DNA of 64,000 bases from the NCBI GenBank assembly GCA_023014485.1, contig JAJOZX010005632.1:1-64000 (forward strand), read 5' to 3'. A model generated the notes under the pieces. That model was not told the origin of the DNA and did no database searches. It saw nothing but the letters and a program-made list of their open reading frames with translations. Shown one piece after another: positions 41,253-51,859 of this stretch. Both the position numbers and the translations under genes were made by a program. The first letter of the stretch is position 1. Each line of letters opens with the position of its first letter. This DNA is from Bathynomus jamesi. Lineage: Eukaryota; Arthropoda; Malacostraca; Isopoda; Cirolanidae.

Positions 41253-41263
41253 GCACACACACA

Positions 41264-41300
<37 letters not shown>
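41253..41300. repeat. (CA)n microsatellite
   Basis: CA array of about 46 bp with one interruption. Confidence 0.95.
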
Positions 41301-41302
<2 letters not shown>

Positions 41303-41414
41303 TATATGTGTGTTGAATGAAAAATAGTGAAGTCATTAAAATCAATATTTAATCTGAACATTTTTATCCATAAATTTGCTAATTATTTCAATATTTCTTT
41401 CCTTTCCCTCGCAG

Positions 41415-41527
41415 TGAAAACCCTTAATTTGCCTGAAGACCACTCACACGACGTTCATTCCGAGGCCAGCTGTAGAAATGGAGAATCCCAAATTAAGATT
41501 AGTTACTTATTGGAAGGTTTTTCCTGA
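41415..41527 (+). other. Possible terminal exon (weak)
   Basis: A polypyrimidine tract TTTCTTTCCTTTCCCTCGCAG ends at about 41414 and is followed by 37 open codons (KTLNLPEDHSHDVHSEASCR..., stop TGA at 41525-41527). The stretch is less AT-rich than its surroundings and is not part of any repeat I can identify. No homology was recognised, and no upstream exon is evident. Chance is a fair explanation. Confidence 0.18.
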
Positions 41528-42425
41528 GAGGGTCAAGGTCTTGATGAAGAAGGTGCGAGATGGAGCCATTTATACTTCTCCCAGTTCGCGTACTTTTGAT
41601 ATGTTTTGAAGGTAAATTTACACTTGTTAATTCTATCGTCTCGTTATTCAATTATTTTTTATCATTGACTTGAAATTCTTCCTCTCTTTCATTCAAAGTC
41701 AATGAAAGGGACACAGGGCTTATTCCGAGAGAGATACACGTTCATGGGACCTTTGATAAAGGATATGGCTACAGAGAGGAATATTAGAACGAGAGGCTCG
41801 TGTAACTCATTTATTAAAGGATGACACCTTCGCGTAACCACGAGTATTTTCAGTCGATTACAGACTTTCAAGATTTACGCGCAAAAGTTATTGGAGATAA
41901 ACTCGAGTAGTGGCGTACTTCCGAGAGACGCCTCTTCTCTTCTGCGTTTATTCATTTTACGGCGGTTGAGGCAAAAACGCCTTAAAATGAGCATTACTCA
42001 CTCGCAGTATTCGTTTCAACTTTGTCTAACTCTTAAGAGTTAATCTGACGTGATTACTTCGAAAGTATTCATAGGTAAAGTACGTTTTAGTCATTAATTT
42101 TAGGAATAAAAACGAATACTATAAATAGGAACACAAATATTATCATTTAATTCCCCTTAATTAAGTCCAATGTGCCACTTTCCAATTTGGTTTTGGCTTT
42201 TGCAAATTAATACTAATACTAATAATAATAATAATAATAATAATAACAGTTTTATTGTCTCAAAAATGACCTCTGGACACTAAAAGGATTAATACTATAA
42301 AAAAAAGGGGGGGGGGAGCTCATTTGACTAAGTTAATGTGGAACACCTATGCAAAAATACATCTTTTGAAATAGTTTTATATATATATATATATATTTAT
42401 TAAGGTATCGTATCATATGTAGCCA
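41528..42425. other. Mostly unassigned DNA
   Basis: Less repetitive than average. It contains (AAT)n at 42222-42246 and a TA array at 42378-42400 but no recognised gene. Confidence 0.5.
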
Positions 42426-42512
42426 GGGCCCGTAGCTCAGTGGGTAACACCGTTTCTCTATATAAACGAAATGAAGACACTAAGATTGGGAGTTCGAATC
42501 CTGGGTGATGTT
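42426..42512 (+). ncRNA. tRNA-like sequence (pseudogene or SINE head)
   Basis: GCCCGTAGCTCAGTGGGTAA fits the tRNA A-box region and GGGAGTTCGAATCCTGG the T-arm/B-box. A 5-bp stem CGTTT/AAACG sits at the anticodon-arm position with an 8-base loop. About 18 extra bases lie before the T-arm, and the acceptor strands do not pair, so it is not a functional tRNA. No second copy in the window. Bases 42513-43164 hold nothing else recognised. Confidence 0.5.
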
Positions 42513-43163
42513 GGCAATGTTGGTGGGAATGCAATGGGGCGGTATTGAGCGCTGCGTCAGTTTCTGTCGTTCCTGACTAATTAGTATTATATGGCATTTA
42601 TATCGGATTGTATCGTATCTCTTCTTCTTACCAAAATTATGTAAAACAAGAAGTTAAATCTAATTACTCAAAACATACCTTATAATTATAAGTTTCTATA
42701 TAACAGCTAAACAGCACGTTCATAATAAAACCTTCGAAATTTCTTCTTTTGGGTATCAAAACTTCTTTTAACGATACATAACTTCTTTAGATAGAAGAAA
42801 TGGTCCTTAAAACTTCTTTTTGGAATGATTTGAGATAATAGAAAATAATATTTCTGTGTATGGAAGGTTGGAGGAGGATAGGGGCGGAAGTCTTTGTTTT
42901 CTGCGCAGAGGACATCTAAAAAGTTCCCTATTTGCTTTTGGGGGGGGGGGGAAGTGATATAAAAGAAATATAAGAGATAAGAATTTTCTATTTTTTATCT
43001 TTTGTGTTAATTTATTAAAAAAAAATTAATTAAATAAATAAAAATTAAGTTCTTCCGGTATTTATTCGGTTTTTATTCATTTATTCATTGTTTTATTTTT
43101 TATAAAAAACAACATTCGCAAATTTTAAGATTTACGCAATCAAATTTCTTCTAAAATATTTCT

Positions 43164-43164
<1 letters not shown>

Positions 43165-43215
<51 letters not shown>

Positions 43216-43240
43216 GGTATATATATATTATATACCTATA
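43165..43240. repeat. (CT)n(TA)n microsatellite
   Basis: CT then TA array with a small palindrome ATAGGTATATAT...TATACCTAT at its right end. Confidence 0.9.
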
Positions 43241-43504
43241 TGTTACAGTCAATGTCTTAAATCAGACAATTTGTAAATTTGCTGAAATTTTAGGCACTGT
43301 GTCAAATTGTGATACACACAAAACCTAACCTAACCTAACTTAACTTTTCTGGTAGTGCTGCATATGCATGCCCACTGGTGTTTCCCAGTATGTTGCCTAA
43401 AAAATCATTAGGTTAGGTTAGGTTTTGTGTATATTACAATTTGACACACTGCGTAAAACTTCAGTCAATTTACAAATTGCCGATTTTAGACATTGACCGT
43501 AACA
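43241..43504. mobile_element. Palindromic MITE with TTAGG-like core
   Basis: The ends TGTTACAGTCAATGTCTTAA and the inverse of TGTTACGGTCAATGTCTAAA extend to about 100-bp arms. Arms finish in CAAAACCTAACCTAACCTAA facing TTAGGTTAGGTTAGGTTTTG. The centre is a 70-bp spacer. It lies between TA arrays. Its first 6 bases (TGTTAC) match the element at 58046. Confidence 0.8.
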
Positions 43505-43512
43505 TATATACA

Positions 43513-43561
<49 letters not shown>

Positions 43562-43566
43562 ATATA

Positions 43567-44413
43567 CAGGTATATCCCGGTTTTCGCAAGAGTTATGTTC
43601 CTCAGACTCATTGCGAATAGCGAAATTGCGAATAAAGAATAATTTTTTCCCATATAAGTACATGCTTTATGGGGGGGATGCGTTTCGGTGGCCATTTTTC
43701 AGAAGGTAAAATGTTTGGATACATTCCCATACGATACATAAAAGCAAGTATAAAACATAAATACAGACCTGTATTAGCATAGTAAGTTATGAATAATATC
43801 AATAAAAGAATAAATATACCTGTACTGTACTTTTATTTCCTCCCCGAGGCTGGAACAAAACGGAGCGTGACGAGGGGTTACTCATGTAGAGAGGCAGGAT
43901 CATCTCTCTCGCCATTGTCTTTAACACTCTCTTCACCAATTTCAACAAGAAGACACTGTGGTGGGGGAGGCAGGGATTCTGGCTGTGGTGCGCCTGGCTT
44001 TGGTTTCGGCTTGAACGTAGCGAACGCTGGGTGAATGCTGGTTGCTGGTTGTGGTTTCGGTGGTGGTGTTTTCTGGATTGGCTTGAAAAATTGCTTCAGT
44101 GTTGACTGCGCTGCTTTGGCTTTTTTACTCTTATAAAGTTCAGCATAGCATCGGATGTTTTCTTTGACGTTATTTCTGACACTAGAACTTCTTTCAACGT
44201 TGGGGTCCTTCTCAAACACAAGCGCTAACGCAGCATCGAAAGCATTCAGAATTTCCGCAACGTCTTTCACAGTCAACGTGAATTATTTTCTCCCTCATCT
44301 GGCATTGCGAATAACGGAGCTGGGTTTGCGAATAGCGGAATTGGGGTGTTAAAAAATATATTACGTAAAGCGAAGCTACGAATATCGAAGCTATGAATAA
44401 CGGGGTATACCTA
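43567..44413 (-). mobile_element. Tigger/pogo-type element, internally deleted
   Basis: 847 bp with ends CAGGTATATCCCGGTTTTCG and the inverse of TAGGTATACCCCGTTATTCA, TA flanks. Words TTGCGAATA and GCGAAG recur near both ends. It keeps one C-terminal ORF. Confidence 0.7.
43878..44276 (-). CDS. C-terminal fragment of a Tigger/pogo transposase (open, 132 codons)
   Basis: MTVKDVAEILNAFDAALALV, then VRNNVKENIRCYAELYKSKK, then STLKQFFKPIQKTPPPKPQP, then a Pro-rich tail and DDPASLHE. The segment around CYAELYKSKKAKAAQSTLKQFF resembles the end of Tigger transposases (YKELYKE...STLLKFF). DDE and CENP-B-like domains are absent, so it cannot transpose DNA. The frame has stayed open while the rest of the element was deleted. 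The first ATG is the only internal candidate; it could also be a relic of a longer frame. Confidence 0.5.
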   Translation of the reverse strand: MTVKDVAEILNAFDAALALVFEKDPNVERSSSVRNNVKENIRCYAELYKSKKAKAAQSTLKQFFKPIQKTPPPKPQPATSIHPAFATFKPKPKPGAPQPESLPPPPQCLLVEIGEESVKDNGERDDPASLHE

Positions 44414-44420
44414 TATATAT

Positions 44421-44487
<67 letters not shown>
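44413..44487. repeat. (TA)n microsatellite
   Basis: TA array of about 65 bp with a CA end. Confidence 0.95.
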
Positions 44488-44489
<2 letters not shown>

Positions 44490-44670
44490 GAGATGGGCAG
44501 TATCGCGATACATGTATCGGCGTTACGTATCGAGCGATACTTTTGTATCGGTAACGGTATCGCTTTAACTATCTATAAAGTATCGATGTATCGGTAGCGC
44601 TTTAGACGATTTACGAGTATCGATATATCGGTATCACCTTAAGGATTTTCGTGTATCGATGCCCATCACT
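44488..44670. mobile_element. hAT MITE with TATCGATA subterminal repeats
   Basis: CAGAGATGGGCAGTATCGCG faces the inverse of AGTGATGGGCATCGATACAC. The 183-bp interior is almost entirely GTATCG/TATCGATA words. Target duplication cannot be judged because both flanks are simple sequence. Confidence 0.7.
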
Positions 44671-44782
44671 ATATATATATATATACACACAGTATATATC
44701 ATGTGTGTGTATGAGAGAAAGAGAGAGACAGACAGACAGACAGACAGAGAGGGAGAAAGACAGAGAGAGAGAGAGAGAGAGA
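44667..44782. repeat. Compound TA/GA/GACA microsatellite
   Basis: TA, GA and GACA units. The following 44783-45722 has nothing recognised except (AAT)n at 45490-45527. Confidence 0.9.
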
Positions 44783-45486
44783 CTGGTCTGGCGTCAGATT
44801 TGTTTATCTTAGTTAGAAGTTTAGATTTTTCTATTTTATTTTATCTTTTGAAATCAATCTAATGTTATGGTCGACTTGAAAGAGTATAAAAAATAAATTT
44901 ATGAAGGGATAATATATAAAAAAGAAAATCCCAATTTTTCAAGATGTTTTTTTGAAAGTTAAAATTTTGATGGTTATCATATACTGTTTTTGTTTCAAGT
45001 CTTTTGTAATAAAAAACTATAAATTAATATGACTTACTGTTTATATAGAGCTACTAATAGCGAATTTAGGAAAACCGACCCTGCACCCCTCCCCAACCTA
45101 AAAAAATAACAAAGGTTGACGGATTTAATAAATAAATAAAAGAGAATTCCTTATAATTTCAAATCTGCCACAAACTCTAAAATTTGCTGTCACAAAATTG
45201 CGCGCCTCTGGAGTAAAATAATATACAACATACATACGGGTCATAGGTTAAAAACCATTAATAAGATATTAAAAATCATTAAAGATACTACAGACACACA
45301 AGCTGCCAAGGTCAAACCTTTTCTTTTGAAAAGGTATTGAGAAAGGCAGAAACCTTTCTCCCACACAGTTTAATTTCAAACGTATAATTGATGCTGATGC
45401 GGAACCTTGAAACCCCAAAACAAATTGTTAGGTTCGAACATAAAACCTCTGTTCAGAGAACAGTAATAAAGACCATTGAGCCCATT

Positions 45487-45527
<41 letters not shown>

Positions 45528-45722
45528 TTGAAAAACAAAATGGTATAAATATTTTCTCGAACAATGAAACTACAAATATTACTGAGGAATGTAAGTGTCA
45601 TTTTAAAACCATGGATAATTATTGAGAAGAAAGACATTTCTCCATTTAATTACTGTCTAATGATTATTAAATATACAATGAACTGTAAAAAGAGAATGTA
45701 ATTTCCGAAAATAATTGTTGTA

Positions 45723-46124
45723 CAGGGTGTCCCGTAAGTCTGGACCCATAGGGAAAAATAATAAAATTACAAAATAGTCCAAAAATTTATTACATAATCT
45801 GTTCAAAGTGTCCGCCGTTGTGTCGCACACATAGTTGAAGACGCAATCTCCACTGCGACAGCACTTTCTGAATCACAGTCGCAGAAATTTCTTGACACGC
45901 CTCCACAATGCGTGCTTTAAGGTGGAAAATGTTCTGAAGTTTGACCTCGTACACTTTGGCTTTCAAGTGGCCCCACAAATAAAACTCCAGCGGAGTAAGA
46001 TCATAATAAAAAAATAATAAAAATAATAATAAAAATAATAAAAAAATATATTATAAATAAATTTTTGGACTATTTTGTAATTTTATTATTTTTCCCTATG
46101 GGTCCAGACTTACGGGACACCCTG
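45723..46124 (-). mobile_element. Deleted mariner, family M1 copy C
   Basis: 402 bp, same ends, same internal deletion and nearly the same sequence as copy A, including the AAT-rich filler. The minus strand encodes WGHLKAKVYEVKLQNIFHLK...HFEQIM. TA flanks. Confidence 0.92.
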
Positions 46125-46944
46125 TAGAGTATTAATTCAAAGATTTGTATGCGGGGTAACGTCTTTCAAAGGTACGAAAATCTTTGAAATATGAACGTGG
46201 TGATTGAGCGTGTCAAAATTTGGTATAATTCTTATTGAGGAATGAAAATTGATTCCGGAATTGAAGAAGGCTGTTTTTAACTGGCCTGGAATCGAAAATA
46301 AATTGGAATCGAACTAACGCTTCTTCGTGGTTTCAAATTGGAATTAGAATCAGAATCAAATACTTTTGAATCTGGAATTTTTAAAATCAAAGTTAAACTG
46401 AAAATTTTTACGCACTGGAATTGGAATTGAATTTAACTAATTTTTTTTTTTTTTTAATAATTTGGACTTAAAAATTTACACTTAAGAAGATTTCGGACAT
46501 TTGGACATTGACAATGGAAATATGTAGAATCAACCTAAAAACTTGTCAGATAGGAAAACTATGAACTTGTCGAACTTCTTGGACAGGGTTAGGTTCTTCT
46601 CACATTTCAAACTGGGAAAACTTTAAACATCAGAGTAAAACAGCATAAATACGCACGTAAGATAGTAAATAATTCTAATGTATTGTTTAACCATATGTAT
46701 ATATATATATATATATAATCAACTGAAAGGAACATGCTGGAATGTGCATTCATATACTTTATAAAGAATTTCAATAACAGTTCGGGAACGTATAAAATGA
46801 ACGACATCTTCTTAAAATATTTTTGTTTAATTTAATGCTTGTTTAATGTAATTTTTTTGCTAATTCCTCCTAACTATTTTGTTTACGCTGTACAACACTG
46901 TACATAGATAGATATATATTTTAGGTTTCTTGCCTTTTCCTTTC
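46125..46944. other. Unassigned AT-rich DNA
   Basis: Contains GAATTGGAATTG-type words at 46240-46440 and a TA array at 46695-46718. No gene recognised. Confidence 0.5.
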
Positions 46945-47025
46945 ATTCCCTAATGAAGTGTACTGTTGAATGCACGAAATACCTTGAAATCGCGTTTAAT
47001 TTTTCCTTGTGAGTGCGCATCATAT
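46945..47025 (+). ncRNA. Hammerhead-like motif, family P2 copy 2
   Basis: ATTCC (46945-49), CTAATGA (50-56; G5 changed to A), A, GTGTA...TGCAC (58-75), GAAA (76-79), TACC, TT, GAAAT (86-90). The closing stem has one mismatch. Where copy 1 lost GAAA, this copy keeps it; where this copy lost CTGANGA, copy 1 keeps it. The downstream CCTTGTG...CATCATATAC is shared. Confidence 0.4.
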
Positions 47026-47029
47026 ACCG

Positions 47030-47600
47030 GGTGGCCAAAAAAAATGGCACCAATTTTGAGAAGTGATATCTCAATAACCATTGCAGCTAGGGACTTAAAA
47101 AAACAACCAAATGAAAGATAATTCTTTTCTCTTTAAATACTTATCCTATGGCTTGATGGTTATAAGCCCATATAATGCCCAAAATTGGCTTCCAAAGGAA
47201 ATATACAAAAAAAAGTTGCGCATTTATATTTATTCCTTGATCCTAATTTTAAATGAAATTTTTCTATTCCAGACCCCTCAAGATGGGATTGAGAGAATCT
47301 GATAAGAACATTATACACGCACTACGTGAAGAAAAAGGATATTCATTAAACATAATCCTTTACGAATTTCCAAATAGAAATTGGAAAAAAAGAACTGTGG
47401 CACATTTTTTACAAAAACTTAAAGAAACCGGCAGCAGTCAACGGCGTCCGGGAAGTGGTCGACCAGAAACTATTAGAACGCCAGAAAACATTGAAAAAGT
47501 AAATGAAATGGTTTTAAGTCAAGAGGAACAACCGGGAACAAGTAAAAGTGAACGTGAAGTTGCGAAAGAAACCGGGATTTCACGTTCATCAGTACAGCGA
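47030..47600 (+). pseudogene. Mariner-like transposase, N-terminal domain only
   Basis: The upstream CCGGGTGGCCAAAAAAAATG is a likely mariner terminus. The frame from 47253 gives LRESDKNIIHALREEKGYSL, GSGRPETIRTPENIEKVNEM and REVAKETGISRSSVQRI. These are the two HTH motifs of rosa-type transposases with the GRPR-like linker. The frame is cut at a short TA run (47601-47612), beyond which unrelated poly-A retroelement sequence starts. Confidence 0.8.
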
Positions 47601-47613
47601 ATATATATATATC

Positions 47614-47896
47614 AAGGGGGTTCTAAGCTCGTGCTCTTGAGTGCTCTTTGTGCTCGTTTGTACGTGCTTGTTCCTGGAGGTTTCACGTGCGCCCTCCCGG
47701 CCCTAGCACCCAAGGATGATGGGGCTCGACCCTGCAGTCCTTGTCATCCTTGGTCTTTTTCCACTTCGACTGTCCCCTCCACCCTTTCTTTTTCCTCTGT
47801 CTTTCCTCTCACTTTTTCTTTGTTTTTCCGCCGAGATATGCCCTTTTAAATAGAGGCGAATCGGTTCTTCCCGAACTTAAAAAAAAAAAAAAAATA
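47614..47896 (+). mobile_element. 3' end of a poly-A retroelement
   Basis: GC-richer than its surroundings, T/C-rich, and ending CCCGAACTT followed by 16 A's at 47879-47894. The poly-A and abrupt 5' junction indicate target-primed reverse transcription of a truncated LINE or an mRNA. I do not recognise the family. Confidence 0.55.
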
Positions 47897-47902
47897 TAAT
47901 AT

Positions 47903-47952
<50 letters not shown>
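47897..47952. repeat. (TA)n(GA)n microsatellite
   Basis: Follows the poly-A tail. Confidence 0.9.
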
Positions 47953-47954
<2 letters not shown>

Positions 47955-49134
47955 GGTTGACGTCAGATTTCTTGATTGTGTGTTTTTATTCTTTATATTT
48001 CAGTTTTCCTTTTTACAAGATGAAGACCAGCAACATTTTTTTTTAATATTATTATTATTGAAAACATTTACTTCCACTTTTTGTGTATCGGATACTGTAA
48101 GTGTTCCTCTATTTCTGAACCCGTAACTGTGACTGTCCGTTTCCTCATTTCTTACAGAAATCAATTTGTATTGCGTTCGATTGTGTGTCAGATGGGCGAC
48201 TGGGCGTGTCTTTTCGTATTTTTAATGTTCATAATCAAACATTAGCAACTTTCTCAATCCATTAATACCTTAAAAGCTTTATTTTAATATTTATGTATTG
48301 ATTTATCCTACTTTTTTTACATTGGTAAATTTCACAATGATTTTCCGCTGATTCTGCGTGTATTATTTACCCCTTTTACGAATAACTTATTCAAAACTGG
48401 TCAGATTAGTGGAATTAATATAAACCATCTTTATTTAGGAAAAATATATATTACGTACAGTGTACGATATTAAATAGATCGAGAGAACATCATATTTATA
48501 GATTTACGGAGAGGATATTGGCATTTAAGTTCGATTTTGTATTTAGTAGCGAGTAATCTAAGATAACCCGTATGTTAAGTCATCCTAATGAGCACGGAAA
48601 AATTCTTTGTTTTTCGTATCCATGTCTGTTCCCGATTTATCCGTCAGACCTTCCTGTATGCGTACCACTTTTTAGGTTTCTTTCGCCGCGTTCAAAACAG
48701 TCACTTAATTCACAATCTCGACACTTACTCACTTCCTTTACAAAAGCCGAAACATTTTGAGTGAAATTAATCTTTATCGTGCGTATATTCAACATTCATT
48801 TCTCATTCTTTCACTAGACTAGAAAGGTCATGCTCACTAGACTAGAAAGGTCATGCTCACTAGATTGATTAGAATGTAAAATGGTAAATAAAATATTAAA
48901 AATATGGAATTCAGACCAATTTAATGTTTAATGAAAAAAGTATTTGTCAATTTAAATTTAGAGATTTCGATTTTGAAAAGGCAGTGCCAGTGCCATGACT
49001 TAAAAAGTGGAAAAGGAGAGTCAATCTCGAATGGATGTATAGAAAGGTGGTGGGTGGGTTGTTCCATTTTACGTCCTTCAACCACGAAGGATCATTGAGA
49101 CGGACTATGAGTATATATAGGAATAATAATACTA
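47953..49134. other. Unassigned DNA with a 27-bp tandem duplication
   Basis: CACTAGACTAGAAAGGTCAT is repeated near 48813 and 48837. No gene recognised. Confidence 0.5.
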
Positions 49135-49256
49135 CTAATAATTATTATTATTATTATTATTATTATTAAGGCATGATTACCCATCCACCTCGTAAACAGA
49201 CCCATCATCGCTTAACCTCGCTGATCAAACGGGAAGCAGTGTTGCAACGTAGCCAC
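49135..49256 (-). mobile_element. 5S-rRNA-derived SINE, copy 3 (head plus tail)
   Basis: Minus strand: CGTGGCTACGTTGCAACACT, GCTTCCCGTTTGATCAGCGA, GGTTAAGCGATGATGGGTCT, GAGGTGGATGGGTAATC, then (AAT)n. The body segment present in copies 1 and 2 is missing, so the 5S head joins the simple tail directly. Confidence 0.7.
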
Positions 49257-49923
49257 GTGCTTTGTAGGAGAATTATTTCGGAGTATAAGTGTCATGGTTG
49301 TGATATTACCTTCCAACGGCTAAATTTTGCTTGCTTCTGAGTCTCGACCATATCTATTCAAATATCGTTCTTGGTATGATGGCATTTGGACCAGTTGAGG
49401 AAAGTGGATGTGCCTTCATTTCTAGGTGAAAGCATAATGCCTGAGTAACTTTAAATTCTCTACGTTTCAATTCTTTTGTATAGTGGCGCAACCTCAAAAG
49501 GTAAAAGGTGTTTGGTTACAGTGATAAAAGAAAAGAAGAAGAATTAAAGTCCTTTATATATGTTAGCGCCCTACTTTTGCAGTTACAAACGTCATTTTGA
49601 ACCAATTTTCCTTACAATGATTGCCAGATATATTTATTCCTTACCGGTTTAATCTAACAGGCTAGCAGGTTGGGTACATTTTCACCTCCCATGAAGATAA
49701 CTCTGCATGACCCTTTCTGGCACTGGCATTGGGGAGGAAAGGTCAAAAAGAGGTCAGGAGTCCATCATTACAAAAGAGAGGTCGAAAGAAGGGGAGACAG
49801 AAGGGTCATTGAGGTTGAACAGGAAATAAATTGTGGCACAAACCTATATCCGCGGGAAAGAATTTTGTCATAAATCTAACACCTATATAAAAAGTATATA
49901 TATGTATATATAAGCAGGGGGGG

Positions 49924-49927
<4 letters not shown>
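49257..49927. other. Unassigned DNA
   Basis: A 67-codon frame at 49670-49873 (MGTFSPPMKITLHDPFWHWH...) has no recognisable domain and is probably chance. Confidence 0.45.

Positions 49928-49986
<59 letters not shown>
49928..49986. repeat. (CT)n microsatellite
   Basis: Preceded by a G-run (agcagggggggggg). Bases 49987-50571 have nothing recognised. Confidence 0.95.
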
Positions 49987-49989
<3 letters not shown>

Positions 49990-50571
49990 TATAGATTAGA
50001 TTAAGTAGTTTAATATTTCATACTTTTCTTTATTTTCAATTGTTCCCTTAAGAAGTTACGCATAATTGGGTACACGAGATAAGTTTACGCATACACTTCT
50101 AAGTTGCCCGTCAGTTACACATTTTAACGTAACATTTTTGTAACATTGAATTCAATGTGCAACATTAACATAACTTTTGCAGTTTAAACAAAAGTAAGAC
50201 TGTTTTTTTCTTCTATTTTGTTCCGTAACTTTTTGTTGTTGAGGAAATAAGACCCATATACAATATTTCGTTCCGTAACTTTTGTTGTTGTATTTTCCTC
50301 TTATTGCGTAACTTTGTCCGAACGTTTTCAAATATGAAAATTATATGGATACTGTCAAATAAATATAACCTATAAATTCCCACTTTTCTTGCCTAATTAT
50401 AAAATTGAAGTTGTAATTAAAATGAGGTGACTATTCATGCTTATGTTTGGAATGAAATGTAATTATAAAACCTTGTACATACTGTTTAGGTGTCTGACTA
50501 AAAGAAATGTATGAAATTTATTTCTGAATATTTATTGCATGGTATGATTTTTTTCAGTAAAGAAGACTATA

Positions 50572-51142
50572 CCGGGTGTCCGAGAATTATCTGTACAATT
50601 TTTGGCTGTTATTAAAAGTCAACCATGAAGTGTAGAAATTCCAGTGTTGTCCCATTTTACAGAGAAACTCATTAAGTTTTTTCTGATAACAAGTTTTGAC
50701 AAGTTTTTTCTTTTTTGTACGCGGGTGACAGACATTGATGATTTAAAAGCAAGAATCACAGCTGCTATTGAGCGAATTGATGTGGATATGCTGCAGCGTA
50801 CATGGCAACATTTGGATTATCGATTGGATGTTTTGCGAATCACTGATGGTGCACATATCGAATGTTTGTAACAACGTTACTTTAATAAAAGAAACTTTGA
50901 AATACAGATTCTAAATAATCTTGTTTAAGAATTTTACGTGCGTTATCAAGAATTTTATTAAAAGATGAAATTGTACAGATAATTTTCGGACACATTGGAA
51001 TTTCTAAAAAACTTGTCAAAACTTGGTATCAGAAAAAACTTAATGAGATTCTCTGTAAAATGGGACAAACTGGAATTTCTACACTTCATGGTTGACTTTT
51101 AATAACAGCCAAAACTTGTACAGATAATTCTCGGACACCCTA
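50572..51142 (+). mobile_element. Deleted mariner with ~140-bp inverted repeats
   Basis: CCGGGTGTCCGAGAATTATC and the inverse of TAGGGTGTCCGAGAATTATC lead into about 140 bp of nearly perfect inverted sequence. Between them, 50725-50871 encodes only the transposase end: VTDIDDLKARITAAIERIDV ... LDVLRITDGAHIECL, stop. A second partial copy of the terminal sequence (cagataattttcggacacattgg) lies at 50974-50998. Confidence 0.85.
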
Positions 51143-51340
51143 TTATATCTTTAATCTGAAGAAAAATATTTTCGGATGTACTTTTGAGAACTGTTCTCTC
51201 TGCGCATGCGCACTTGTCTTGTTTCGTTCAGTTCACAGTTAATATAAGGAAGTGCGTGGATGCTTACTCTTTAAAAATTAATTTAAAGTATGGTTGATTA
51301 TGGCCTACATTATAATTAGTTGTCTTATGCTAAAAAATTT

Positions 51341-51543
51341 GGATCACCTGAAGATCAGGGCCCCCAGCCTTCTTTAGTTAGCCTTATAAGGCTAACTAAC
51401 GAAAATATCACGACTTAACCTAACCAATCGTCAAGGGTGTACAGTTGACCTAACGATTGGTTAGGTTAAGTCGTGATATTTTCGTTAGTTATCCTTATAA
51501 GGCTGACTAACGAAGGCTGGGGGCCCTGATCTTCAGGTGATCT
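51341..51543. mobile_element. Fold-back hAT-type MITE, copy 4
   Basis: 203 bp, exact AAAAATTT duplications (51333-51340, 51544-51551). Outer arm GGATCACCTGAAGATCAGGG. About 100 bp from copy 5. Confidence 0.92.
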
Positions 51544-51643
51544 AAAAATTTTCTCACTGTTTATATAAAATAGTCTAACAGAGTCGAGCAGATTAAGTAT
51601 AAAGTAATAAATGCACATTTAAGTTCGGTTACATACAAAGTTC

Positions 51644-51846
51644 GGATCACCTGAAGATCAGGGCCCCCAGCCTTCTTTAGTTAGCCTTATAAGGCTAACT
51701 AACGAAAATATCCCGACTTAACCTAACCAATCGTCAAGGGCGTACAGTTGACCTAACGATTAGTTAGGTTAGGTCGTGATATTTTCGTTAGTTAGCCTTA
51801 TAAGGCTAACTAGAGAAGGCTGGGGGCCCTGATCTTTAGGTGATCC
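51644..51846. mobile_element. Fold-back hAT-type MITE, copy 5
   Basis: 203 bp, exact CAAAGTTC duplications (51636-51643, 51847-51854). Same arm subfamily as copies 4 and 6. Confidence 0.92.
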
Positions 51847-51859
51847 CAAAGTTCAGTCT

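Noticed and set aside
41225..41310. CRISPR-like spaced repeats
   Set aside because: Simple CA dinucleotides; no direct repeat/spacer pattern occurs anywhere in the window, and the DNA is eukaryotic.
49670..49873. 67-codon plus-strand ORF
   Set aside because: No recognisable domain, no splice context and no second copy; length is within chance expectation.
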